The translations under genes were made by a program, and so were the position numbers. This document shows positions 1 to 8,808 of a stretch of 64,000 bases of DNA, piece after piece. This DNA comes from Bromus sterilis (lineage: Eukaryota; Streptophyta; Magnoliopsida; Poales; Poaceae): contig OX465600.1 of NCBI GenBank assembly GCA_950022295.1, forward strand, positions 200,289,782 through 200,353,781, written 5' to 3'. Within the stretch, counting starts at the first letter, position 1. Every line of letters begins with the position of its first letter. Below the pieces are notes generated by a model that saw only the letters and a list, made by a program, of their open reading frames with translations, was not told where the DNA came from and ran no database searches.

Positions 1-2
1 CC

Positions 3-240
3 GAATACTGGACAATGCAATTTGATGGGAGTCGGCAGCTCCAAGGGTCAGGAGCCGGCATGGTCCTCACTTCTCCCAAAGGAGAATTTTTTTGCTATGT
101 CTTGCAGCTGCAGTTAACTTGCACCAATAATGCAGCAGAATATGAGACCCTACTCCATGGGTTGCGGCTAGCTCGTGAGATGAATATAAGTTGGATCCAA
201 TGCTAGGGCGATTCTGACCTTGTTTCCCAACAGGTTTCTC
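3..240 (+). pseudogene. Archaeal-type RNase H (aRNH) fragment of Tat-1 pol
   Basis: The reading frame from about 15 to 206 shows the aRNH hallmarks: a D-G-S start (MQFDGSRQLQGSGAG), V-L-T-S-P-K-G, and NNAAEYE (normally NNxAEYEAL) followed by LLHGLRLA. It closes with a TAG at 204-206, where the Tat-3 copy near 56960 also has a stop. In Tat elements this second RNase H follows the RT/RNase H pair and precedes integrase. The N-terminal part of pol is cut off by the window edge. About 150 bases after 240 show no intact frame before the next pol piece. Confidence 0.8.
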
Positions 241-390
241 ATGACCTCAGTTTGCTTAGCTAAAGGATCAAACCTTGGTTTAAAGATGAATTACTTAGAT
301 GGATTGACTTTCTGCCTCCTTGAAGGCCCATTTTTTTGAAGCTTTGTTGTAAATCTTGTAAATATTGTTGCATTAATAAGATGCTAGGGG

Positions 391-1962
391 GTGTTTTACC
401 CTTCAGTCTTAAAGCTTAAAAAAACAGGTTTATGGAAAATGGAATTACAAAGATGCCACCATGGCGGCTTATCGGCAAGAGGTGGAAAGACAAGCCGGAT
501 TATTTGTTGGCTACCAAGTGGGCTATGTGGAGCGCAAGCTAAACGAAGCCGCAGACGCTCTATCCCGGATCGGCTCTCAACGAAAGCCAGTTCCAACAAA
601 TGTGTTCCTAGACGTCCTAACAAAGCCATCCGTGTAAATACCCACGGAGCAAGACATAGCAGAGCCGGATCCAGAACCGGCTCTAGTGGCTACAATACAT
701 GCTACCCCCTCCTAGGTCGTGCCTTATTTGGACTACAAGACCCGGGAATCCTACCCACTGATGAGGTACTGGCCAGGAAAATTTTCAAGAGAAGCAAATC
801 CTTTGTACTCATCAACGGTGAGTTACATCGGCGAAGCCCTGCAGACGTCTTTCAGAGATGTGTGTCACCAGAAGAAGGCAGAGAAATCCTCAATGAGATA
901 CACTCTCGAGACTGCGTTCATCATGCCGGCTCTCGTTCGCTAGTGGCTAAATCTTACAGACACGGATTCTAATAGCTCACGGCACACGCGGACGCAGAGG
1001 ATATAGTCAAAAAATGCGACGAGTGTTAGCGTTATGCAAAGCAGGCACATGTGCCGGCTCAAGAACTCAGGATGATCCCTATCACTTGGCCCTTTGCAGT
1101 GCGGGGGCTTGATATGGTGGGACCATTCAAAAGGTCAGCCAACAAGAATACACCCTTACTGGTGGCGGTTGACAAGTTCACCAAGTGGGTTGAGGCAGAG
1201 CCGGTCAGCAAATGCGATGCAGCAACGACGCTAAAATTCTTGAAAAAGATAATATACAGATTTGGCTACCCTCACAACATCATCACTGTTAATGGGTCTA
1301 ACCGATCAGAGAGGGTTATGCAATGATTTTGTCAAAACGAGCACATCCAACTCGACCTTGCATCAGTGGCTCACCCAAAGACCAATGGAAAAGCCGAGAG
1401 AGCCAACCAAGAGTTGCTCCGAGGCATCAAACCCCGACTCTTTGGAAAGGACGTCGGGATGATGGGAGGAAGAATTGCCCTCAGCATTGTGCAGTATCAG
1501 GACAACTCCTAACAGGTCGACAGGCTACACACCCTTGTTCCTGGTCTATGGAGCAGAAGCCATTCTCCCAAGTGACATATGTCATGACTCACCAAGGGTC
1601 ACATCTTATGTGGAAGCCGACAATGAAAAAGCGAGGCAGGTGCCCTGGATTTTCTCGACGAAAAACGAGAACTAGGAGCAGCTCAGTAGGCTATCTACCA
1701 ACAAGATCTGCGAAGATATAATAGTCGTCGTATCATAAGTCGGACTTTCCAGCAAGGTGACTTAGTGCTCTGCCTCATACAGAAAAAGGATGGAATGCAC
1801 AAGTTATCTTCTCCATGGGAAGGACCGTTTGTGGTCAACAACATCTTGTACAATGAATCCAACTACCTCATTGATATACACGAGAAGGCAAAGTCACGCG
1901 CATCCATGGAGGAGACTCCCAGGCCGTGGAACATCGCACAACTCCGTTCATATTATACTTGA
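391..1962 (+). pseudogene. Tat-1 integrase region, multiply frameshifted
   Basis: This is the end of Tat pol. At 461-636 the frame holds the linker ending in ADALSRIG. At about 886-972 comes the HHCC-type region (NEIHSRDCVHHAGS, then SYRHGF) and a TAA. The catalytic core is at 1051-1326: GLDMVGPF carries the first Asp, but the second Asp motif reads IITVNGSN, with Val where Tat-3 (56258 downwards) has Asp. The C-terminal part is spread over frames at 1323-1721 and 1765-1962 and ends RPWNIAQLRSYYT, the usual end of Tat integrase. At least four frame changes plus the lost catalytic residue make this non-functional. Confidence 0.88.
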
Positions 1963-1989
1963 GTAGAACAGGAACACTATTGTACATCT

Positions 1990-2430
1990 ATATAAGTGGA
2001 CGTTCGTTGCACTGGCTTTTGCCATATATGTATATATAAGTCGACATTCGTCGCACCGGCTCTCGTCGCATAATGAATAAGTCGATTTTCATCGCATTGG
2101 GCTTTCGCCATACTATAATTAATAAGTCAATTTTCATCGCATTCGGCTTTCGCCATACTAAAATTAATAAGTCGATTTTCATCGCATTAGGCTATCGCCA
2201 TATTTAACATATAAAGTCGACTTTCGTCGCAAATAGGCTATCGCCATATCTAACACAAATTCGATTTTCATCGCAACAGGCTCTCTCCATAAAGTCGATT
2301 TCCATCGTAGCAGGCTTTCTCCATAAATAAAGTCGATCTTCATCGCACTAGGCTTTCGCCACATCTATTGTCGACTCTCGTCGCACCGGATCTCGCCACA
2401 CTTATGCATAAAGTCGACTTTCATATTGCA
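1990..2430 (+). repeat. 3' minisatellite of Tat-1 (about 11 units of 33-46 bp)
   Basis: Degenerate tandem units with the core AAGTCGATTTTCATCGCA followed by a GGCTTTCGCCATA-like half. Unit starts are near 1994, 2039, 2080, 2125, 2170, 2213, 2259, 2291, 2330, 2367 and 2409. Reverse-strand frames through it (2182-1988, 2364-2179) are repeat translation, not genes. A tandem array just behind pol also occurs in Tat-2 with an unrelated unit. Confidence 0.92.
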
Positions 2431-3441
2431 TAATGCATTGCATCTTGCATATTGCATCATACATTACATATTTTTACACCTTTTCTCAGAGACCTCGGGG
2501 CTTGATCAACCCTTTATCGGCTCTGAGCATGAATATTGCTTAGTCAGGCGAATCGGGGAGCTCGAGGATAAGCATCGACTCTCGACTGAGAAGCCGGCAT
2601 ATATATGTAAAACTCCACATTTATATGACTTCGTCAGGGGAAGTAGGGGAGTTCGATGGCACCCATCGACTCTTAACAGAAGAAATCCCGGCATATACAT
2701 GAATTGGCCACCCACGCCGTTTGGCCTGTATAGCTCAAGCTCACATGACTAACGCGAACCCGGTTGGTCTAAACTATGGGGGATTACATAAAGCGCCTAT
2801 CAAGTTTAGTCCTAAGAGCCGGGCACGCTAGTCATATAAACCGGCTTTACAATGAAGTTTCGACTTTTGAACCAATAATCTCTCTCAATGCGAGAAGATA
2901 AGGCATGAGTCGACTTCTACTAGCCTTTGCATTTCCATTTTGTATTCAAACATCATCTTGCATGTTAAATTATTTATAACAATTGTTTAAAAGTTAGACC
3001 TATGTGACTCGGCATAGCACCCAGATGCATATACCGACTCATGTGGACTACACTTCAAAGTTTCTTCTCAAACAAAGACCCGACACGACGCAATGATGTT
3101 CGTGCCGACTCTTGGGGAGGAACCTTTCAAAATTTCTTCTCAAAGACTCGACACGATGCAATGATGTTCGGCACACAAGATGACCATACCAACTCATGGG
3201 GGCTACAAGTCGATCTATCCTATGAGTCGATACAAGATGTAAATATATCGACTCAGGGCGCTAGAGATACAAGATAGCTGTCATACAATATTCAAAGTCA
3301 GGTATCAAACCAACTCACAAATTTTATGGGAAATCAAAATTTCATTCATAAGTGGCCAAGTCTTACATCAAAAGAAGTGCCTTACATCAAAAGAAAAAAA
3401 GACCAAAAGTTGGCAAATACTACAAAGTAAAAACTACAGCT
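2431..3441 (+). other. Non-coding spacer of Tat-1 with two local duplications
   Basis: No convincing coding frame. Two diverged tandem duplications are visible. In the first, 2537-2607 resembles 2627-2701; each runs from a GTCAGG(C/G)GAA-like start through a CATCGACTC core to CCGGCATATA(T/C)ATG. In the second, about 3035-3110 resembles 3111-3180; both contain TTTCTTCTCAAA and ACGCAATGATGTTCG or a close variant. The PPT and 3' LTR lie beyond the antisense ORF. Confidence 0.7.
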
Positions 3442-3962
3442 TCAATGGTTGTCCTCAGAGTCGACTTCATCTTCAGATGAAGAGATTTGGGTCTCCTCTT
3501 CATTACTATAGAACTCCTCATCGCTACTCGGTCACCATCTGAGTCAAAAATCCAGGCCCACAGGGTGTCACCACCATCATATCTGAAAACAATGGTATCT
3601 CCTCTCGAGATGTTCCTGGAATGAAGAAAGGTCTTCCATCCTTTCTCTAAGAGCATGGAGTCCTGAACAGAGAAGGTAGTAGCTACCTAGATGGGTCCAT
3701 GAGGACTCCCCTCGGAGCGGAGCCAAAGGCCCAAAGGCTTTGAATCCATCACAAGTTGGGCAAAAGATTCAGGAAGTTTGATCCAACGACGGCTCGTCTC
3801 ACCATGTATCTAGAACTCAGTTCTCTCAGGAGAAGAAGGAGGAGGTTTAAGATCTGGAAAAGACTGAGCAGTATGCGTGCCTCTTCCCCTTCCCCTGCCA
3901 CGGCCACGACCGCGGCCATGGCCTCGACCACCATGAGAACTCGCGCTTAGCTTGGGAGCCAT
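3442..3962 (-). pseudogene. Antisense additional ORF of Tat-1 with a B3-like domain
   Basis: Read on the - strand from the ATG at 3962-3960. Codons 1-50 are basic and Gly/Arg-rich (alternating R-G, codons 11-28). Codons about 58-143 resemble a plant B3 DNA-binding domain: RRWIKLPESF, VMDSKPLGLWLR, EKGWKTF, SRGDTIVFRYDGG, WIFDSDG. One frame runs from 3962 to 3420, broken by TAG at 3812-3810 (codon 51) and TAG at 3689-3687 (codon 92). Just after the domain a one-base shift opens an acidic Ser/Glu tail (SDEEFYSNEEE, SSSEDEVDSEDNH) ending at TGA 3444-3442. B3 domains in plants bind DNA; a role here is inference. It lies antisense between the pol minisatellite and the 3' LTR and has its own TATA box. 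It could be a captured host B3 gene or a long-standing accessory gene; the matching copy in Tat-2 favours the latter. Confidence 0.75.
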
Positions 3963-4034
3963 GGATAAAAATGTCAGAAGGAGAAGAGGAAGAAGAAGAA
4001 GATACGAGTACTCAAAAGATAAACTACACGATGG

Positions 4035-4044
4035 CTATTTATAG
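4035..4044 (-). promoter_or_regulatory. TATA box of the Tat-1 antisense ORF
   Basis: On the - strand this reads CTATAAATAG, a good plant TATA box, about 75 bases upstream of the ATG at 3962. The intervening leader is pyrimidine-rich (TCTTCTTCTTCTTCCTC-like). Tat-2 has a TATA box at nearly the same distance from its homologous ATG. Confidence 0.65.
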
Positions 4045-4392
4045 CAGTTACAAGGAGATGATCAATCAATGCCATAATAACATGGGTGAACTACCCATGG
4101 TAGGTGACATTTATGGAAGGACTCCTCGATTCCCATAACGATATCAATGCCTTCAATAGTGGCGCTTCGTGCAGTAAAGTAATAAATACAGTAAAGGATC
4201 TTTGACTAAGAAAGTCAAATAAATTATTTTGGTTGGAAGATGAAACAAAAAGACCAAGAGAATTTTCACCGACGCCTTATAAAATCCCAAAGGTATGAGA
4301 ATCGGTCAGATCAAATTGAAGAGTCGACAATCACGATGGAATCAGGAAGATTGATGTGAAGACTGAAGCATCACACCAATCCCGGGGGCTAA

Positions 4393-4951
4393 TGTCGAGG
4401 GGATGGAACAAGCCCATGACCCGACATTAGGTTCAATGGGCCGACTCACCTAAGGAAGTCCCACAAAAGAAGACCCGGCCAGAAGCCGGCCGCGCAAGGA
4501 AAGAAGATCGCAGCCGTAGAAGGAATTCGAATTACCTTGTACATCACGTAGCATATTTGTAAAGTAGAATAGGACTCCACCTCGTGTAGGAGTCAGACTC
4601 GTGGAACCCCGGTACCTGGCGCCTTTATAAGTCGAGGTCCACGTGATCCAGAGTCAGAACAATCTCAATACAAGATAGGACTAGACACTTTTTGGCGTAA
4701 CCTAGATCTCCTTGAGACTAAGGTTGCGAACCGACTCTCTTGTAATCGATTCACTGACTCTTCTATTCGAGGAGTCGGATCCCATAATAATAAGAAGGAG
4801 TAGGATTTTACCTCGAGACAAAGAGGGGCTGAAACCTGGGTAAATCGCCGAGTCTCTTTCCCATGTCGACTCTCTCCATGTGTTCTCCTCGTAGAAAAGG
4901 TCCCAGATCAAGTCCAAATGTTTGGACATCTGCCGTGAATTTCCCACGACA
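4393..4951 (+). mobile_element. 3' LTR of Tat-1 (559 bp)
   Basis: Starts TGTCGAGGGG directly after the polypurine tract CCCGGGGGCTAA (4381-4392) and ends CCCACGACA at 4951. A TATA-like TTTATAAG lies at 4624-4631, about 230 bases in, as in the Tat-2 LTR. The 5' partner is not in the window, so the ends rest on TG/CA, the PPT and the abrupt change to Athila LTR sequence. Confidence 0.82.
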
Positions 4952-5312
4952 GTCCCATGATATTCACTAGTGATATCTCTCTCCCAATAGACGATAAAAT
5001 AGCTAGCTGGGTAAACAAATTACAGCTGGGCAATTGACAGAATTATAAACGCACCGCAATGCTAATTATGCTACTAGAAATTTAGAGGCTCAAAATTATG
5101 GGCAGTATGCCAAGAAAAGTAGACCGAAATCCTTCTACATCTACTCACTAATCATCCACCTTGAGATATATATTCAGAACATCTCGCTGGTATTAAGTTG
5201 TGTGCCGCACCCAAAGTGTAAACTCAAGGCAATAGACTACTGCATTAACAAACTTTGCATAAGGTAAACAATCCTTGCAACCGCGGTTACAAGCATCGTG
5301 TTGTCTCCCTGG
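4952..5312 (-). mobile_element. Partial 3' LTR of the Athila-like element
   Basis: Clearly similar to 9156-9520 in the complete LTR, including TTCACTAGTGAT, ACAGCTGGGCAATTGACAGA and CCTTGCAACCGCGGTTACAA. It is cut on the left by the Tat-1 LTR end and on the right by a jump into interior sequence near 5312, so the outer end and the PPT-proximal part are missing. Confidence 0.75.
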
Positions 5313-7632
5313 CCTCCTTGGTTCTTTCTATTTATCTTTCATTTGTTTGAAGCATCGTTGTTTTCTCTATGGAGTACAAATATGACTGTGGACTACGATT
5401 GTGGATCCTTGGAACTAGTGTGGATCTTTCAAAAGGAATTGTATTTTTGTGGCCTCCTTGGCTCTTTCTATTTATCTCTCATTTGTCCTCTTTGGTATCT
5501 TTCAATTTGTCCTCTTTGGGATATTTTCCACTTAAGGGCAACACTCTATATTTTACAAGAATATAGAAGATCTTCACACTTTACAAGTACTCAACATAAA
5601 GAAAAAAAACTATCGTGATGTATGCGAATGTATGCCTCTGCCAATGTAGCAGGATATGCAATGATATTAGCGCATCATGTAGCAATAAATAGGGCAATGA
5701 TGAGAATGTATGCCTCTGCCAGTGTAGCAGGATATGCAATGATACTAGTGCGTCAACTAGCATGCGGCTCCTCGATCAAACAAAAGCATGGATGACATGA
5801 AGATCAAGTCATGAGATAATGGATGTTGCATGGCAATGTGTCTCAGAAAGGCTATGGAAATGCCTTGATAGGTAGGTATGGTGGCTGTTTTGAGGAAGAT
5901 ATAAGGAGTTTTATGATGACAGAGTGTATCATGCCAAGGGTTTGGATGAACCAACGAAGTATGCACTAACTCTCAAGATGAGAAAGGGCAATGCACGGCA
6001 CCGAAGAGGCTAGAAAAATATGGAAGGTCGAAGTGCCAACAATCGAATACTCACATTATTCCAAAGAACTCATGCACTTATTATCGGTAACTCTCTATAT
6101 AATCAGGAGGTTCACAAAGAGACAAGTACCCCGAGGAGAATTTGCTTATCCTTGCGCATCCTCGACCCATGGTACGAGAGGGTACTCTATATATTCCAAC
6201 CCCTCCAGAGGTTAGCGATACATCTAGTAGCTAGAGTTCTCAACTTTTTTTAGTTTTTCAAAAATAAGCACGGATTGCCCAAAATATGACACCTATCACT
6301 AATATGCCCAATCTCTTGGCACCAAAAGTCCAAACATTACTCAAATCAATACCTCAAAACTTTTGCAAGTTACTACTACACTTATAATAGCAACCTCAAT
6401 TACATACTCATGCAAGACACACAACTCAGATCAACAAGCCAACTCTCTAAACAAGATAAGCATGAAAACTCAAGAGAGTTCCTAAACCAACCTAAATAAA
6501 ATCTCTTAAAAAGATAAACATGAAAACTAAGAGCTAAGCATGACAACAACTATGAAAAGATAAAGAACACACACAAAAAGAAGGATAAGCAGCAAGCCTA
6601 TGTTGTGTTCTAGGGTGGAGCGTGTTTCTCTCCCAAACAATGAAGGCTAGGTCCAACTTGTTATGAACAATAAGACAAACTAAAACAAAATAAAAAGTAA
6701 AGAGAGAGACGCTCCAAGTTTAGCACATAACACATGAAGAGATAAAAATATAGCATGGAGAAGGACGAACTGATGATTGTTGATGGAGAAGGGGATGCAC
6801 GGGGGCATCCCCAAGATTAGACGCTTGAGTCTCCTTGAATATTTCTTGGGGGTGCATGAGGGCATACCCAAGCTCGAGAGCTTGACACTCCTGAATCTTC
6901 TTTCATCATCTTCTGACGCATACTTGAACACTCCCTTCAGACGAAACTCATCATAAGCTGATTAGAGTGGTTAGTACCCATAATAAAATAATATCTCTCC
7001 ACAGGAAATAAAGATTTTCATGAAGAGCTACTATTTATCATGATTGCCAAAAAGTTTTTGCAAAGAAAAAGAAAGCTAAAGATTTGCAAAACGACGAAAA
7101 CGCAAAACGAGGCAGAAACTGTGAAAAACAGACCAGTAGGTAGTAAATAATTTTGTTAGGGTACTTCGGCAACTAAAATCAAAAAACTCAGAACAGACGC
7201 TAGAAAGCTAATTTTATAGACCGTACCGTCAAAACAATTCAGATAAAAAATATGATATGGTGATTTATTGTGAATTTTCCCGTCACGCAGAAATAATCTG
7301 TCAATAAGCGCTTGAAAACTTGGCATAAATCTTGAAAATAAAGATGCAATGATGTTGCTACAGTAGTAACAAGCATCAAGACCACTAAAACTGAAAGAAA
7401 AAACATTTTGGGTTGCCTCCCAATAAGCGTTTTCTTTTATGCCTTTTACCTAGGCATGATGATTATAAAAGATGTTCTTATAAGAATAAATATTTGAAGC
7501 AAAAGAGAGCATCAAGAAGCAAATATGGAACACATTTAAGTCTAACCCACTTCCTATGCATGGGAAACTTGTAAATAAATAAATCATGAAAGCTCAAAGC
7601 AACAACCATAGGAAGGTAAAGGAAGAACAACT
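5313..7632 (-). other. Non-coding interior of the Athila-like element
   Basis: About 2.3 kb of AT-rich sequence without a supported gene. 5530-6150 matches 59330-59885, the interior of a second Athila-type copy. A segment near 6780-6910 has two related units around GGGGGCATCCCCAAG and GAGGGCATACCCAAG. The Tat and chromovirus elements have nothing like it. It may carry packaging or RNA structure functions; that is inference. Confidence 0.65.
5625..5760. repeat. Tandem duplication, about 75 bp x 2
   Basis: Two copies share GTATGCCTCTGCCA(A/G)TGTAGC and GGATATGCAATGATA, at about 5626-5682 and 5707-5758. The second Athila interior at 59505-59545 has only one diverged unit, so the duplication is local to this copy. 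Confidence 0.75.
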
Positions 7633-8703
7633 TCAAAACTTTCTCATAAAGATAGGTGTTTTAGTAACATGGAAGTTTCTAGAACCAAACTTTCCTCTCT
7701 CAAAATAATTTTCAGTAGTATCATGAACAACATCAAGAATATAATTATCACATAAAGCATGTTGTTCATGAACTACAAGAACACGTGTATAGTTTTCAAC
7801 ACGGTTTTTAGGATCATAAGATAAATGCAACCCATCACATTGAGCATTAATAAGAGCACAATTCTCCAGAATATGAGTTGGAGATTTCAAAAGGATAATA
7901 GGACAATCAAGTGTAGGTGCTATAGCAACAATTTCATGCTTACCATAAATAACTATAGCAAGTTCATCTTCATAAGCATCATCCATAGTGGCATCATGGC
8001 CATCAACAAAGCAAGTATCAAGTTTATCAGAAAGGGATGTATCAAGTGAGTCCTCAGAATCATAAGATTCCTCATCATAGAAATCATTGGCCTCTTCTTG
8101 GGCAGCAATCATTTTATTTTTTAAATCCTCACTATAATCATTGCAAATATAATTCTCAAAGCAGTAAGCAAGGACTGCAAAGTTTTTAGACTTGTGAATA
8201 GTATCGTAATACTTTTCAATCAAAGAAGCAATCTCATAAGCACCCTTAAAAGCAACAAACTCTTCAGTCCTTTCAACATCAAAGTAATCATAAATATCTT
8301 TAGCATAAGAAGATAGGATCTCATTCTCATTAAAATCACGTTGGAAAGGAAGGTGTTTATGATCTATTTCAGAGAAATAGGTAAAATAATAAATATGGCA
8401 CAAAGATTCAACATAGCAATAAGAAGTTTCTATTTGATCCCATAATTGTTTCCCTTTCTGAGATAAGCGGTCTCGCGTATAATGAGCATGCTCATCCAAT
8501 GATTTTCCCTTAACCAAGTCGGTTGGGTTTTTAGCTCGAGCAAAAACTGATCGAAGACAATCCAAGTGAAACATGTCCATCCTACCATATTTGGCTGGTT
8601 CCACACCCATGGTAAAGATAGCATCAGTAGGCAGACAAAGACAAAGACAAAAGGTAGCAACTATTTTTTGGGTTTTTATATTAGACTCTAAAGACAAAGA
8701 CAA
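7633..8703 (-). CDS. Uncharacterised protein of the non-autonomous Athila-like element
   Basis: Uninterrupted frame of 356 codons, the longest intact ORF in this element, starting about 80 bases after the primer site. An alternative start is Met-32 (MGVEPAKYGRMDMF), which would drop a Cys/Leu-rich lead-in that does not look like a genuine signal peptide. The rest is soluble-looking, Tyr/Cys/His-rich (SYCYVESLCHIYYF near residue 95), with a strongly acidic middle (DFYDEESYDSEDSLDTSLSD, about residues 213-232) and a C-terminal region with ENYTRVLVVHEQHALCDN and DTTENYFERG. I see no gag zinc knuckle, protease, RT or integrase motif. I recall similar frames in Triticeae repeats but no function. 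It may be a gag substitute or packaging factor; unproven. It is odd that it stays open in an element whose LTRs are broken. Confidence 0.6.
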   Translation of the reverse strand: MSLSLESNIKTQKIVATFCLCLCLPTDAIFTMGVEPAKYGRMDMFHLDCLRSVFARAKNPTDLVKGKSLDEHAHYTRDRLSQKGKQLWDQIETSYCYVESLCHIYYFTYFSEIDHKHLPFQRDFNENEILSSYAKDIYDYFDVERTEEFVAFKGAYEIASLIEKYYDTIHKSKNFAVLAYCFENYICNDYSEDLKNKMIAAQEEANDFYDEESYDSEDSLDTSLSDKLDTCFVDGHDATMDDAYEDELAIVIYGKHEIVAIAPTLDCPIILLKSPTHILENCALINAQCDGLHLSYDPKNRVENYTRVLVVHEQHALCDNYILDVVHDTTENYFERGKFGSRNFHVTKTPIFMRKF

Positions 8704-8780
8704 AAGCTAGAAAGTACACTAACAAGACTAAAATCAAAGGTAAAAGATAGTGTGCAAGTCCCCTATCTTGAAGATTGGAG

Positions 8781-8798
8781 TCCCCGGCAACAGCTCCA
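8781..8798 (-). other. Primer-binding site, degenerate tRNA-Asp type
   Basis: On the - strand TGGAGCTGTTGCCGGGGA, differing at two positions from the intact Athila site TGGCGCCGTTGCCGGGGA at 54741-54758. It lies 10 bases inside the LTR end. Complementarity to the 3' end of tRNA-Asp is established for Athila elements. Confidence 0.75.
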
Positions 8799-8808
8799 GA
8801 AATTGCTT

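Larger units (their letters stand above)
1..4951 (+). mobile_element. Tat-1: 3' half of a Tat-lineage Ty3/Gypsy retrotransposon
   Basis: Order on the + strand: archaeal-type RNase H remains, integrase remains ending near 1962, a 3' minisatellite, a spacer, an antisense B3-like ORF, a purine-rich tract and the 3' LTR. The second RNase H and the polypurine tract CCCGGGGGCTAA before a TG...CA LTR are typical of the Tat clade. The left end lies outside the window, so 5' LTR, gag, protease and RT are not seen. The LTR abuts interior LTR sequence of the Athila-like element at 4952, so Tat-1 probably inserted into that older LTR; the matching half and the TSD would lie left of the window. Clade is secure from the domains; the family name is not known to me. 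Confidence 0.88.

Noticed and set aside
3420..3962. Ordinary host B3 gene exon
   Set aside because: It lies inside Tat-1 between pol and the 3' LTR, and a matching gene sits in the same place in Tat-2; a host-gene origin of the family remains possible, but not a resident host gene here.
5991..6253. Small overlapping + frames
   Set aside because: The homologous stretch at 59740-59885 is not open in the same frames.
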